This document shows, piece by piece, positions 23,191-32,360 of a stretch of DNA of 64,000 bases (its first letter is position 1; every line of letters starts with the position of its first letter). The DNA is from Fibrobacterota bacterium (GTDB lineage Bacteria > Fibrobacterota > Fibrobacteria > UBA11236): assembly GCA_947482115.1 (NCBI GenBank), contig CANKII010000005.1:62001-126000 (forward strand), in the 5' to 3' direction. The notes beneath the pieces are model-generated. The model was not told where the DNA came from, did not search any database, and saw only the letters and a program-made list of their open reading frames with translations. Made by a program: the position numbers and the translations under genes.

Positions 23191-25269
23191 TTACAACGCC
23201 GCCAGCTTCTTCAGATTGGCCTTGTACTCCGCCAGATAGGCTTCAGCGACAACGACAACGTTTTCCGCCGTATAACCGAACTTAACGTCCAGCACCTTGA
23301 ACGGAGCCGAGGCGCCGAAGCGGGTCATGCCGTACACCTTGCCCAACGGTCCCACAAGGTTGCGCAACGTGCTGGGCTCACCGGCAGTCCATCCCAGAAC
23401 AGGAATGCCAAACGGCGTCACGGATTCGCGATAACTGTCCGACTGTTCACTGAAGAGACCTTCCGAAATTGCCGACACTACGCGCACCTTCAAACCTTTT
23501 TCCTTCAACTTCGCCGCACCTTCAACGAGCAACGAAACTTCGGAACCGTTCGCAAGCAAAATCAGATCCGGTTTGCCGTCAGAGTCCTGCACCACATAGG
23601 CACCCTTCGGTACGCCTGCGGAAGCATCGGCAAAGCGATTACCGGAACTGGTGGGCAAATCCGTCACAGGTTGACGCGTTAACACCAAGCAGGATGGGCC
23701 ATATGCTTCGAGAGCCGTCTTCCACCCAACGGTGGTTTCGGCACCATCGCCGGGACGCAAGGCCAGGAAGGAGCGATGTCCTTCGAGGTTCTTGAGACGT
23801 TCCAACAAACGCAACTGTGCTTCCTGTTCGATTGGCTCATGCGTAGGCCCGTCTTCGCCGACGCGGAAGGCGTCGTGCGTCCAGATGTAAATCACCTTCG
23901 CGCCCATGATGGAGGCCAGACGCATGGCGGGTTTTTGGAAATCGCTGAATGCGAAGAACGTTCCGCCGGCGGGAATGACTCCACCGTGCAAGGCCATGCC
24001 GTTCATAATTCCGGCCATGGTCAATTCCGCCACACCGGCCTGCAGGAAGGCACCGGAGAAATCACCCTTGCGGAAGATCTTGGTTTGCTTGAGGAAGCCC
24101 TCGGTATAATCCGAGTCCGCCAAGTCGGCAGACATGACAATGAGATTCTCCACTTTGCCCGCGAGATAATGCAAAACATTCTTGCTCGCCGCGCGCGTGG
24201 CTTCATTGGGTTTTTGTTCGATGGAACTCCAATCGAGTTTGGGCAACTCGCCCTTGAACCAGCTTTGCAGCTTCTTCGCGGAGTCCGGATTGATCGCAGC
24301 CCATTTCGCCTCTTCTTTTTTGGACTCGGCAGCGCGGGCTTTTTTATCCGCCATCACCTTTTCCAAAGCCGCTTTCACATCGGAGAACAACTGGAAGGGT
24401 TTCTTGGGATCACCGCCCAGCATTTCCACTGTCTTGTCGAAATTCGCTTCGCTCTTCGAAAGAGGATTGCCATGCAACTTGGGGCTGCCTTCATAGGGCG
24501 AACCGTCGGCCTTCACCGCACCGCGGCCCATAATGGTTTTGCCGACGATGAAGGTGGGCTTCTCGGTTTCGGCCCAGGCGCGTTTCAAGGCCGCTCGCAT
24601 TTGTTCAAAGTCATGTCCGTTGACGGTTTCCACGCGCCAGCCCCACGCTTCGTATTTCATGGCCGTGTCTTCGCTCATGGTGTCGCAGGTCATGTGTGAG
24701 AGCTGCACGTCATTGGAGTCGTAGAACATGATGAGGTTGGAAAGTCCCAAGTGACCGGCAATGCGGCCCACGCCCTGTGACACTTCTTCTTCCACACCGC
24801 CATCGGAGATGTAAGCCACGGTTTTGTGTTCCAGCCAGTGACCGAAACGCGCTTCAAGGAAACGCTCGGCAATGGCCGCACCCAATCCCATCACATGACC
24901 CTGTCCCAACGGACCGGAAGTGTTCTCCACACCGCGCGGCACATCGCGTTCGGGATGGCCCGGAGTCGGGCTTTCCCATTGACGGAACGCTGCGAGTTCA
25001 TCCATTGTGTAGCAGTTGAACAACGACAAGGTCGAATACAACATGGAAGACAGGTGACCCGGATCGAGGAAGAAGCGATCGCGCTGTGGCCACGACATGT
25101 CGGAGGGATCGAAGTTCAGAAATTCAGTGTAGAGCAGGGCCATGAAATCCGCCCCGCCCATGGGGCCGCCGGGATGTCCGGATTTTGCCTGTTCGGGCAT
25201 TGAACAGGAAAGAACGCGAATGTTGTCTGCGATGCGTGCGAGTACGGCGTTGTCCAAAGGCTTGTTCAA
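23191..25269 (-). CDS. tkt: Transketolase
   Basis: A 692-residue thiamine-diphosphate enzyme of the non-oxidative pentose phosphate pathway. It has SGHPGGPMGGADFMALLY, the ThDP-binding segment ISDGGVEEEVSQGVGRIAGH...DSND, and the Pyr-domain WTHDAFRVGEDGPTHEPIEQ. GGVEEE replaces the more usual GDGELMEG, a variation worth noting. The start is TTG at 25269, preceded by AAGGAG with 6-base spacing. Confidence 0.95.
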   Translation of the reverse strand: MNKPLDNAVLARIADNIRVLSCSMPEQAKSGHPGGPMGGADFMALLYTEFLNFDPSDMSWPQRDRFFLDPGHLSSMLYSTLSLFNCYTMDELAAFRQWESPTPGHPERDVPRGVENTSGPLGQGHVMGLGAAIAERFLEARFGHWLEHKTVAYISDGGVEEEVSQGVGRIAGHLGLSNLIMFYDSNDVQLSHMTCDTMSEDTAMKYEAWGWRVETVNGHDFEQMRAALKRAWAETEKPTFIVGKTIMGRGAVKADGSPYEGSPKLHGNPLSKSEANFDKTVEMLGGDPKKPFQLFSDVKAALEKVMADKKARAAESKKEEAKWAAINPDSAKKLQSWFKGELPKLDWSSIEQKPNEATRAASKNVLHYLAGKVENLIVMSADLADSDYTEGFLKQTKIFRKGDFSGAFLQAGVAELTMAGIMNGMALHGGVIPAGGTFFAFSDFQKPAMRLASIMGAKVIYIWTHDAFRVGEDGPTHEPIEQEAQLRLLERLKNLEGHRSFLALRPGDGAETTVGWKTALEAYGPSCLVLTRQPVTDLPTSSGNRFADASAGVPKGAYVVQDSDGKPDLILLANGSEVSLLVEGAAKLKEKGLKVRVVSAISEGLFSEQSDSYRESVTPFGIPVLGWTAGEPSTLRNLVGPLGKVYGMTRFGASAPFKVLDVKFGYTAENVVVVAEAYLAEYKANLKKLAAL

Positions 25270-25318
25270 GGGATTCTCCTTATTTATTTCAATTTATTAG
25301 GAGGGGAAAGATAATTAA

Positions 25319-25361
25319 GGCCGGTGTAGGGGCGCGATTGAATCGCGCCCCTACACCGGCC
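25319..25361. repeat. GTAGGGGCG-type palindrome between tkt and larE
   Basis: Perfect 21-base arms around one central base. The core GTAGGGGCGCGATT is followed by its inverse, and the locus-specific outer arm GGCCGGT is repeated inverted on the other side. It lies 5 bases from the larE stop codon. Confidence 0.92.
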
Positions 25362-25365
25362 AAAA

Positions 25366-26211
25366 TCACACCTGTGTCGCCATTTGTCGTTCATTTTCCG
25401 ATAATACGGTATTCAAATTCCCTGATCGGAGCCCATTGGGATCGACGCTTACCTGTTTAAAACCCAGTGCCTGCAATTGGTGTGAAACTTTGTCCATAAG
25501 ACCCGGCTCTTCAAAACGAACAACTTCCTGTAAGGGAACCTCGATGCGCGCTTCACCATCATCGCTGCGCAACCGGAACTCACGGAAGCCAAGCGAGAAC
25601 AACAAATCCTCTCCCCTCTCGATTCGCACCAGCTTTTCCACAGTCACTTCCTGACGGTATGGAATGCGGCTGCTCAAACACGGACTGGCCGGTTTATCGT
25701 GGCACGGTAAATTCCACAACTTCGCCAATTCACGAATCTCGGTTTTATGCAAACCCGCTTCAGCCAAAGGCGCGGCGGTTGCGAATTCCCTTGCAGCGCG
25801 ATGACCAGGTCGGAAGTCCGACAAGTCATCGACATTAGCTCCATACAGGATATGGGAGAAACCTTTTTCCTCTGCGATGCGCTGGAGATGAACGAATAAA
25901 TCCGTTTTGCAGTGATAGCAGCGATCCGGTCCGTTCTCGCGGTACGCCGGATTTTCAATCTCGGTGGCTTCATAAGACAACAGCGGAAACCCGGCCATAG
26001 CCGCCAAGGCCTCAGCTTCAATGCGTTCCCGTTGCGGCAATGACGGCCCCACGGCCAAACAGGCCAGCATGCGTTCCGGACCCACGGCGCGCAAGGCGGC
26101 GGCACACAACACGGCGCTGTCCACACCACCGGAATATCCGATGACCATGGCGGGAAAGCCCTGCAGGATTTCCCGGAGAACTTCCGCCTTGGCATGGAGT
26201 GAGCCGGTCAT
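25366..26211 (-). CDS. larE: LarE-type ATP-dependent sulfur transferase
   Basis: A 281-residue PP-loop enzyme (VIGYSGGVDSAVLCAAAL). It has the RCYHCKTDLF segment and the KPASPCLSSRIPYRQEVT segment, in which the Cys is the likely sacrificial sulfur donor of LarE. LarE builds the nickel-pincer cofactor of lactate racemase and related enzymes. The larB, larC and larA genes are not nearby, so it may serve another nickel-pincer enzyme or be a solitary family member. It is divergent from gmk with 24 bases between the starts. Confidence 0.85.
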   Translation of the reverse strand: MTGSLHAKAEVLREILQGFPAMVIGYSGGVDSAVLCAAALRAVGPERMLACLAVGPSLPQRERIEAEALAAMAGFPLLSYEATEIENPAYRENGPDRCYHCKTDLFVHLQRIAEEKGFSHILYGANVDDLSDFRPGHRAAREFATAAPLAEAGLHKTEIRELAKLWNLPCHDKPASPCLSSRIPYRQEVTVEKLVRIERGEDLLFSLGFREFRLRSDDGEARIEVPLQEVVRFEEPGLMDKVSHQLQALGFKQVSVDPNGLRSGNLNTVLSENERQMATQV

Positions 26212-26221
26212 GGACTTAAGG

Positions 26222-26227
26222 TATAAT
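26222..26227 (+). promoter_or_regulatory. -10 box TATAAT of gmk
   Basis: A perfect TATAAT ends 8 bases before the gmk ATG, and no Shine-Dalgarno sequence lies between. Transcription would start at or next to the start codon, implying a leaderless mRNA. No convincing -35 box is visible. Confidence 0.55.
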
Positions 26228-26235
26228 TAGCCGCG

Positions 26236-26832
26236 ATGCATATTGGAAAACCTCTCATTCTTCGGGGAAAGCCCTTCGTCATTTCCGCCCCATCTGGAGC
26301 CGGAAAAAGCTCCCTGATCAGCGGCCTGATGGATCGCTTCCCGGATCGACTCGCTTACTCCATTTCCGCCACGACCCGCAAGCCACGGGGCAATGAAACG
26401 GACGGGCTTCATTATTTCTTCAAATCTTTGGAAGAATTCCGCGCCATGATCTCCGCCAATGAACTGGCGGAATACAACCAGGTTCACGGGAACTTTTACG
26501 GCACGCCCCGCGGTCCGCTCGACGCCCTGTTGGGAAATGGATTTGGTGTCATTCTGGATCTCGATGTTTTTGGAAAGGTCAATTTCGACAAGGTTTATCC
26601 GAACGCCATCGGCATTCTCATCGTGCCGCCCAGCGCCGGAGAACTGGAACGCCGTCTGCGCCATCGCGCGACGGATGATGAAGCGACGATCGAGTTGCGC
26701 CTTCGTAATGCAAGAGACGAACTGGCTTTTGCGGAGGAACACGGGAAGTATGAATACACCGTGGTCAATGACGATTTTGAAACGGCGCTGGAAGAATTGA
26801 TTGCGATAGTGGAAAACGAAATGCAGGATTAA
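26236..26832 (+). CDS. gmk: Guanylate kinase
   Basis: A 198-residue enzyme that phosphorylates GMP to GDP. It has the P-loop APSGAGKSSL, the GMP-binding segment SISATTRKPRGNETDGLHYFF, and RLRHRATDDEATIELRL. Standard length. It ends in TAA within a TTAA shared with the opposite-strand gene. Confidence 0.96.
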   Translation: MHIGKPLILRGKPFVISAPSGAGKSSLISGLMDRFPDRLAYSISATTRKPRGNETDGLHYFFKSLEEFRAMISANELAEYNQVHGNFYGTPRGPLDALLGNGFGVILDLDVFGKVNFDKVYPNAIGILIVPPSAGELERRLRHRATDDEATIELRLRNARDELAFAEEHGKYEYTVVNDDFETALEELIAIVENEMQD

Positions 26833-27119
26833 TTCATCAACCCGCGAAGGATTCCCACCACAACCAGCGCCAACAAAACAATCCCTGTGATCCACCAAAT
26901 GGGTTTCACGCCGTGCGGAACAACTTCCGGACCGAATTCTTTTTTAAACGCTTCGTCGTAATCAAAATCATCTTCCGGCGAATCGGAACCGCCGTTATAC
27001 CCGTATTCCTTCCAGCCTGTGCTGTGATCCGATCCGCATTCCGGACAGGCCAGCGCACGCGGCGGAACATTGGCTCCACAGTTGGGACATACTGGAGGGG
27101 TTGTCTGATTCGATTCCAT
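26829..27119 (-). CDS. Zinc-ribbon protein with C-terminal membrane segment
   Basis: A 96-residue protein: an N-terminal zinc ribbon CPNCGANVPPRALACPECGSD (Cys-x2-Cys...Cys-x2-Cys), an acidic linker, and one transmembrane segment IWWITGIVLLALVVVGILRGL at the end. The start at 27119 is chosen because TATCTT at 27126-27131 (minus strand) lies 6 bases upstream. An extra six residues are possible from 27137. The function is unknown. Confidence 0.8.
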   Translation of the reverse strand: MESNQTTPPVCPNCGANVPPRALACPECGSDHSTGWKEYGYNGGSDSPEDDFDYDEAFKKEFGPEVVPHGVKPIWWITGIVLLALVVVGILRGLMN

Positions 27120-27143
27120 GAGATGAAGATAATCCACGCCAAC

Positions 27144-27176
27144 AAAAAAGGCCGGTGGAAAATTCCACCGGCCTTT
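27144..27176 (-). terminator. Rho-independent terminator of the repeat surface protein
   Basis: Perfect 14-base arms AAAGGCCGGTGGAA/TTCCACCGGCCTTT (27147-27176) with a two-base loop. On the minus strand they are followed by a run of T (complement of 27144-27149). It lies 22 bases after the stop of the gene at 27198. Confidence 0.9.
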
Positions 27177-27197
27177 CGAAATTTTCAGATTGGACGG

Positions 27198-28835
27198 TTA
27201 TTTCAGTTTGAACAAATAACCCTTTGAGAAGGCCGCGGGCACGACGACATTGGACTCGCCTACCCGGACGGAAATCCGGCTCTGCAAGGCACCGTTCGGG
27301 CCGAAAACCTGCACCGTGCGGGCCACATTAGACGCGCCCAGATTCATGATTAACTGGCCGCCCATGCGTGTGAAGTGAATTCCATTGGACTTGGCAAAGC
27401 CCGCCTGTATCGCCGCGGGAGTAAAATGGAAGTCGGAAGCGGTCACCCCGCCGGAGACAACCACAATTGCAGCGTTGGTCGCCGTTCCCACGTTCGTTAT
27501 CGCTGTGACCCAGTAATTCAAAGTATCCGCCACCAGATTGCTGAAAGTATATCTGCCAGTGACGGAATCGCTCTGGACGCTGTCCATGATGGCCGCCGTG
27601 TCGGAACCATGACGCAAATACACCCACGCGCCGCGAATGGCATAGGGAAGATCCGGAAGGGGTTCGTTGATCAAAAGTCCGGTGATGGTCCCACGGGCAA
27701 CCAATGCAAAATTGGAAACAACCGCTCCGCCATTGGGAACCGCGACATTGGTGTTGGTCGCGGTGATAAAGCCCGTTGCGCTGGCGGTAATCCAGTAATT
27801 CGGGGCAAGAGGCGCCACATTGCTGAAGCTGTAAAATCCGGCTCCATTGGTGTGAACGCTGTCCAGAATGGCCGAGGTCGCAGAAGTACGGCGGAGAACC
27901 ACGAGAGCATTGGCAATCGGCGCGCCACCCGGAGTTCCTGTTACGGTACCGCTAATGGTGGCGGCAACGATGGGAACCAGATAAATGTTGGTGGTGGTGA
28001 TTCCGCCGCTGGTGACGACGACATTGGCCGTGGTGCCGGTGATATAACCGGTGCCGCTGGCAATGACCCAGTAATTCGGAAGGCCGGAAGCCACGTTGTT
28101 AAATACATAAACTCCGGAACCGTTGGTGAGAACACTGTCGAGAATGGTCGCCGTGGCCGAACCACGACGCAAGACCACCAACACATTGGCCAGAGGCGTG
28201 ACGCTGTCGGCCGCACTTCTCACCGTACCGGTAATGTTGGCGGGAAGAGTCATGTACAGGTTAAAGGATACCGATGAACCGCTGGAAAGCGCGATGTTGG
28301 CAAGCGTCGCATTGCTAAAGCCCACCGCCGTGGCAATGACCCAATAGTTCGGAGTTCCGGAAGCGACATTGTTAAAAGCAAATGTCCCGCCACCACCCGT
28401 CAAGACGCTGTCGATCAAAGTTCCGGTTGCAGAACTGCGGCGCAAATAAACCCAGGAACCTGCAATCACCGTGCTGTCTGAAGCGCGTCTCACCGTGCCG
28501 GTGATGGTTCCCGGAACACCGAGATCGAGATTCACCGTGGCATTTTGGTTGGCGTTATTGATGTTGCTATTGGCGGTGGTGGTGCTCAACCCGGTATAGC
28601 TGCCTTCGATCGTCTTGGTACCGGTGGCGACGTTCAACAGGGTGTAATGCCCCACAGAATCGGTCACGGTGGAGTCGGTGCGCACATTCGCTGCGATCAA
28701 AACGACCTTGGCTCCCACCAGAGCAGTCGCTCCGCTTCCCGTGGTGATGGTACCGGAAATGGTGGCGGCCCAAAGCGAAGCCGGCAATATCATTGCCGCC
28801 GTTAAAAGCGAAAGAATTCTGTTGGATTTTTTCAT
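27198..28835 (-). CDS. Secreted protein with five carboxypeptidase-regulatory-like repeats
   Basis: The start MKKSNRILSLLTAAMILPASLWA-AT gives a signal peptide. Five tandem repeats of about 90-95 residues follow, with the pattern ITGTVRxxxDSxxxLANxxVxLRRxSATxxILDSVxTNGxGxYxFNNVASGxPNYWVIAxxTGF. These are beta-sandwich units like carboxypeptidase regulatory domains. The last about 65 residues (HFTRMGGQLIMNLG...SKGYLFKLK) form a different terminal domain resembling type IX-like sorting tails of FCB bacteria. Surface adhesion or scaffold is inferred. Confidence 0.82.
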   Translation of the reverse strand: MKKSNRILSLLTAAMILPASLWAATISGTITTGSGATALVGAKVVLIAANVRTDSTVTDSVGHYTLLNVATGTKTIEGSYTGLSTTTANSNINNANQNATVNLDLGVPGTITGTVRRASDSTVIAGSWVYLRRSSATGTLIDSVLTGGGGTFAFNNVASGTPNYWVIATAVGFSNATLANIALSSGSSVSFNLYMTLPANITGTVRSAADSVTPLANVLVVLRRGSATATILDSVLTNGSGVYVFNNVASGLPNYWVIASGTGYITGTTANVVVTSGGITTTNIYLVPIVAATISGTVTGTPGGAPIANALVVLRRTSATSAILDSVHTNGAGFYSFSNVAPLAPNYWITASATGFITATNTNVAVPNGGAVVSNFALVARGTITGLLINEPLPDLPYAIRGAWVYLRHGSDTAAIMDSVQSDSVTGRYTFSNLVADTLNYWVTAITNVGTATNAAIVVVSGGVTASDFHFTPAAIQAGFAKSNGIHFTRMGGQLIMNLGASNVARTVQVFGPNGALQSRISVRVGESNVVVPAAFSKGYLFKLK

Positions 28836-28994
28836 GATTTCCCCTCTCAAAGTGGATTTAAAGACCTCTCACATTGCAAACTAATCTTCGTGCCAAAGCT
28901 TGGCTAAAGAATGATGTGATTTCGAACACCGGAAAATGATAACGCAACAAATAATGACATTTTGTCGCTGACAGCAACAAAATGGTCTTACCAC

Positions 28995-29035
28995 TTACCA
29001 GTAAGGGCGCGATTGAATCGCGCCCTTACTGGTAA
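28995..29035. repeat. GTAAGGGCG variant palindrome between eno and the surface protein
   Basis: Perfect 20-base arms around one base. The inner part GGGCGCGATT is the same as in the copy at 25319. The core has one changed base (GTAAGGG for GTAGGGG), and the partner arm carries the matching change (CCCTTAC). The locus-specific outer arm is TTACCA. Confidence 0.9.
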
Positions 29036-29067
29036 TCACATATCTTCTGGCTTGAAAAAGGATTGAA

Positions 29068-30354
29068 CTAAAACGCGGATTTCTTCCACTTCGCCTTGGA
29101 GCCTAGCTGCTCTTCGATGCGAATGAGCTGGTTGTACTTGCACACACGATCCGTGCGTGAAAGCGAACCGGTTTTGATTTGACCCGCGCTGGTGGCCACT
29201 GCCAAATCGGCGATGAAGGAATCTTCAGTTTCACCAGAGCGATGCGACACGACCACGCCGTATTTCGCCTTCTTCGCAATCGCGATGGCCTCCAGCGTCT
29301 CGGTCAACGTGCCGATTTGATTCACCTTGATAAGAATGGCGTTGCCGATCTTCTTGTTCACGGCCTGTTTGAGAATCGTCGGGTTGGTCACGAACAAATC
29401 ATCACCCACGAGCTGGACTTTTTTGCCGAGCACATTGGTGAGTTCCGCCCAACCTTCCCAGTCATTCTGATCCAGACCATCTTCGATCGAGTAAATCGGA
29501 TACTTGGCGCAAAGCTCGGCATACATGCGAACCATTTGCGAAGAGCTTAAAGCCTTGCCCGTGCTCTTGTGAAACACGTATTTGCCGATGCTCTTTTCAT
29601 AGAACTCGGAAGAGGCCACGTCCAATGCGATCTTCACTTCGCTTCCGGGTTTGTATCCGGCGGACTCGATGGCTTTCATCAAGGAATCCAGCGCATCGTT
29701 GGTGCTCTTGAGATTGGGGGCAAAACCGCCTTCGTCCCCCACGGCGGTGGAAAGACCGCGCTTCTTCAGAATGGACTTGAGGGCGTGGAAAATTTCCACC
29801 GACATGCGCAGGCCTTCGGAGAAATTCCGCGCGCCCACGGGCGCAATCATGAATTCCTGAAAATCGACCGGAGCGTCGCTATGCGCGCCACCGTTGATGA
29901 CGTTGCACATGGGAACGGGCAGCAAATAATTCTTGTTGCCGCTGATTTCCGCGAGATAGGCATAGAGTGGAATTCCGCGCTCAATGGCAGCGGCGCGGGC
30001 AATGGCCATGGAACAACCGAGAATGGCATTGGCGCCGAGCTTGCCCTTGTTGGGACTTCCATCGGCGTCGATCATGAGTGCATCAAGTTCGGTTTGGCAG
30101 AAGGGATCCTTGCCACGCAAAGCTTGGGCCAAGGTGGTCTTGACGTTCTTGACCGCCTTCATGACACCCTTGCCCAGATAACGGCCTTTTTCTCCATCGC
30201 GCAGTTCGACAGCTTCGCGTTCACCCGTGGAAGCGCCGGATGGTACGGCAGCGCGACCAACGGCTCCACCGTTGAGGGTCACGTCCACTTCGATGGTGGG
30301 ATTTCCGCGAGAATCAAGGATTTGACGGGCATTAACCGATGCAATCGAACTCAT
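29068..30354 (-). CDS. eno: Enolase
   Basis: A 428-residue glycolytic enzyme that interconverts 2-phosphoglycerate and phosphoenolpyruvate. It has the N-terminal [28 protein letters not shown], and the [17 protein letters not shown] signature. The start follows GGAGTGAAAAC. It is monocistronic, with about 200 bases to the next gene on this strand. Confidence 0.97.
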   Translation of the reverse strand: MSSIASVNARQILDSRGNPTIEVDVTLNGGAVGRAAVPSGASTGEREAVELRDGEKGRYLGKGVMKAVKNVKTTLAQALRGKDPFCQTELDALMIDADGSPNKGKLGANAILGCSMAIARAAAIERGIPLYAYLAEISGNKNYLLPVPMCNVINGGAHSDAPVDFQEFMIAPVGARNFSEGLRMSVEIFHALKSILKKRGLSTAVGDEGGFAPNLKSTNDALDSLMKAIESAGYKPGSEVKIALDVASSEFYEKSIGKYVFHKSTGKALSSSQMVRMYAELCAKYPIYSIEDGLDQNDWEGWAELTNVLGKKVQLVGDDLFVTNPTILKQAVNKKIGNAILIKVNQIGTLTETLEAIAIAKKAKYGVVVSHRSGETEDSFIADLAVATSAGQIKTGSLSRTDRVCKYNQLIRIEEQLGSKAKWKKSAF

Positions 30355-30414
30355 GTTTTCACTCCAAGTTGAATTTCTACAGCTTCTTAAAGATAGAATC
30401 GGGATTGGGTTCTA

Positions 30415-30548
30415 TCACCCTATCCCCCAACCCCTTCCCCTCTTGAGGGGAAGGGGAGAAGAATGAAGAAAAACTTCAAAGCAAAACTTCTTTTTCAAAC
30501 TTATCAGACCTTCCCTCCCCTCAAGAGGGGAGGGTTAGGGCGGGGTGA
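30415..30548. repeat. MITE-like element, copy 2 (inverted)
   Basis: The ends are TCACCCTATCCCCCAACCCC and GGGTTAGGGCGGGGTGA. Two perfect hairpins CCCCTTCCCCTC/GAGGGGAAGGGG and CCCTCCCCTC/GAGGGGAGGG flank a 60-base T-rich spacer. The orientation is opposite to copies 1 and 3. Part of it is open in the frame of the next gene but is unlikely to be translated. Confidence 0.87.
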
Positions 30549-30564
30549 TGCTACTTTCCCCCCA

Positions 30565-31254
30565 ATGCTTCGTGTTTTCGGGTGGTTTTTTCGTTGGGTC
30601 AGCCTCGCGGCCCTGCTTTGCCTCACCATTGCCATCCTTCGGGTCACATCGGAACATTTGATGGCTGGAGGATGGAAAGCGCTTTTCGGAGCTTCCGCGC
30701 TTTGGATTGCAGCGGCCGGATTTGGAGTTCGCGTTCTTTTATCCCGGGTGTTTGGGGAAAATCCGTTCGAGTTTCTGGACACTCTCGAACATGAGTTGAC
30801 GCATGCCATCACCGGCTATTTGACCTTCGCTCCACCCATGTCGCTTACGGCAACCTTGCGGGAAGGCGGAGAAGTGGAATTGCCCAGACGGAATCCCATC
30901 GCCGTCCTCTCCCCTTATTTTCTTCCGCTGTATGCGACCTTCGTTGCATTATTGACCTTGGTCATGAAATCCAATTTTCTGCCTTATGGCCGGTACGCCG
31001 TAGCCTTTCTTCTCGGGGGATTCGTCTACCGCTTCTGCAAGGAGTTTCATCTCGGACAAACGGACTTCACCCAATACGGATTTGTGTTCTCGTTATGCTT
31101 CGTCGCGGTGTTGTTGCCGCTCTCCTTCGCAGGAATTCTCGAAACATCCCGATTAGTCCATCTTCCGTGGCACAACGGGATCTGGCATTTGTTTGTGGAA
31201 CAGGGAAAGTGGTTTGAACATCTGGTGATAGGGCGTTTTACACATTCCGGTTAA
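30565..31254 (+). CDS. M50-like membrane metallopeptidase
   Basis: About 229 residues with several hydrophobic segments (WVSLAALLCLTIAIL, ALFGASALWIAAAGFGV, IAVLSPYFLPLYATFVALLTL, FVFSLCFVAVLLPLSF). The motif LEHELTHAI supplies the HExxH zinc site. This recalls M50-type intramembrane proteases, though no second Asp motif is clearly recognised. The start at 30565 is preferred: the frame upstream (to 30463) is made of the MITE-like repeat. TACTTT lies 7 bases before this ATG. Confidence 0.65.
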   Translation: MLRVFGWFFRWVSLAALLCLTIAILRVTSEHLMAGGWKALFGASALWIAAAGFGVRVLLSRVFGENPFEFLDTLEHELTHAITGYLTFAPPMSLTATLREGGEVELPRRNPIAVLSPYFLPLYATFVALLTLVMKSNFLPYGRYAVAFLLGGFVYRFCKEFHLGQTDFTQYGFVFSLCFVAVLLPLSFAGILETSRLVHLPWHNGIWHLFVEQGKWFEHLVIGRFTHSG

Positions 31255-31421
31255 GTCTTTAACTACGTATTGTTGTAGAAACGATCATTACGGCTTGGTA
31301 TCCGTCATCACACTCCCGAGAAATCGATTGATAAAGGGAGTAGCATGACGTAAGTTCCTCACAGTCGCGCATGAAAAATCATAGCGAATGGATGACGAAC
31401 TTCACTCAATGGAGACTTCAA

Positions 31422-31985
31422 ATGAAAAATCTTTTCGCCACTGCGCTCGTCATGACGTTTTTTTTAGCAAGTGGAGCTCTCGCTCAAAACACCGATTCTG
31501 GAGGAAGTGGTGTGAATCACTACTGTTGCACCAGCGGCACATGCCCCTGCAAAGAGAATATAGCTGCACCACCTTCAGGTGGTAATACTGAAGCAAGCAG
31601 CAACACGACTAATGGTACAGCCCCAATGGGAATTGGATCACCTAAATGCTGCATAGGGGGTATACGCACTTGCTGCGGTGTCAGGAGCGCAGCAATTATT
31701 GATTCAGAAAATTCTGGAGAAACGGGACGGAGTAAACCCTGCTGTTTATATGGTAAAGGCACATGCTGCAGTACAGGGCCTACCGATCCCAACCCTAGAA
31801 CAGTCTCTGGATCGGGAAACTCTCCGAAACCAGCATACGGAAATGTGTTCAAAGTTCCTTTTGACTGCGCAACCGAAATCGAGGTCCGTAGGACTGGCGA
31901 TACTACTAGGGGAAGCGGCGATCCTTTGAAAGGGTTAAACGTCACTAAAAGTAAAGGTGCCCACGGCAGCGCCCCATGTCCCTAG
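31422..31985 (+). CDS. Exported Cys-rich protein with CC motifs
   Basis: 187 residues. GGAG precedes the ATG at 31422, and MKNLFATALVMTFFLASGALA-QN is a signal peptide. The mature part has three repeated double-cysteine clusters: HYCCTSGTCPC (35-43), PKCCIGGIRTCC (75-85) and KPCCLYGKGTCC (106-116), separated by Ser/Thr/Gly-rich linkers. No family is recognised. The clusters may bind metal or form tight disulfides. The first 38 bases of the gene are nearly repeated at 32052, and another Cys-rich exported protein follows at 32361. Confidence 0.72.
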   Translation: MKNLFATALVMTFFLASGALAQNTDSGGSGVNHYCCTSGTCPCKENIAAPPSGGNTEASSNTTNGTAPMGIGSPKCCIGGIRTCCGVRSAAIIDSENSGETGRSKPCCLYGKGTCCSTGPTDPNPRTVSGSGNSPKPAYGNVFKVPFDCATEIEVRRTGDTTRGSGDPLKGLNVTKSKGAHGSAPCP

Positions 31986-32051
31986 CTCTCTTTGAAAGAC
32001 TCAAAACTACAGTTGTGGTTTCTAGTAAGTCAGTGAAGAAGGGATGTCACA

Positions 32052-32220
32052 ATGAAAAATCTTTTCGCCACGGCGCTTGTCATGACGGCTGTTTTGGTGG
32101 GTGGGTGTTTGCACAAAACAGTTTGATCAATTTCTCCCGCAGCGATATCAGACACGGTGTGGCGGCAACACCCCCAGTGATTCGGCTGCGATGACTGCGC
32201 CAACCAAAGCGGTCAAATAG
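32052..32220 (+). pseudogene. Small lipoprotein gene broken by a frameshift
   Basis: It begins with the same signal-peptide sequence as the gene at 31422 (MKNLFATALVMT), then AVLVGGC, a lipobox. In that frame it stops after 24 residues. Moving one base at the GGTGGGTGGGTG tract (about 32096-32107) gives an uninterrupted continuation (CTKQFDQFLPQ...TAPTKAVK) to a TAG at 32218. A terminator follows at 32243. The most likely reading is a lipoprotein of about 54 residues disrupted in this repeat. Slippage-based switching or a base-calling error are alternatives. Confidence 0.6.
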
Positions 32221-32242
32221 GCTTTTACAAAATGCTTCCGAT

Positions 32243-32282
32243 GGGACTGATGGAAATCCATTCCACAGTCCCATTATTTTTT
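32243..32282 (+). terminator. Rho-independent terminator
   Basis: GGGACTG-TGGAA pairs with TTCCA-CAGTCCC (32243-32272), followed by ATTATTTTTT. It closes the Cys-rich/lipoprotein unit upstream. Confidence 0.85.
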
Positions 32283-32360
32283 GCCGGGTTCTGAGGGTTT
32301 CCCTCGGCGCGCGCAAAGAACCGGGGTTATATTCAAGACTCCACCCGGGGAGGAATTGCC

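Noticed and set aside
23776-24699. 307-residue plus-strand frame opposite tkt
   Set aside because: It is antisense to a clear transketolase gene and has no family features. The same holds for the long frames opposite eno, glgE and topB.
30463-30564. Longer start for the M50-like protein
   Set aside because: These codons are made of the MITE-like repeat. The ATG at 30565 has a -10-like box and gives a normal membrane N-terminus.
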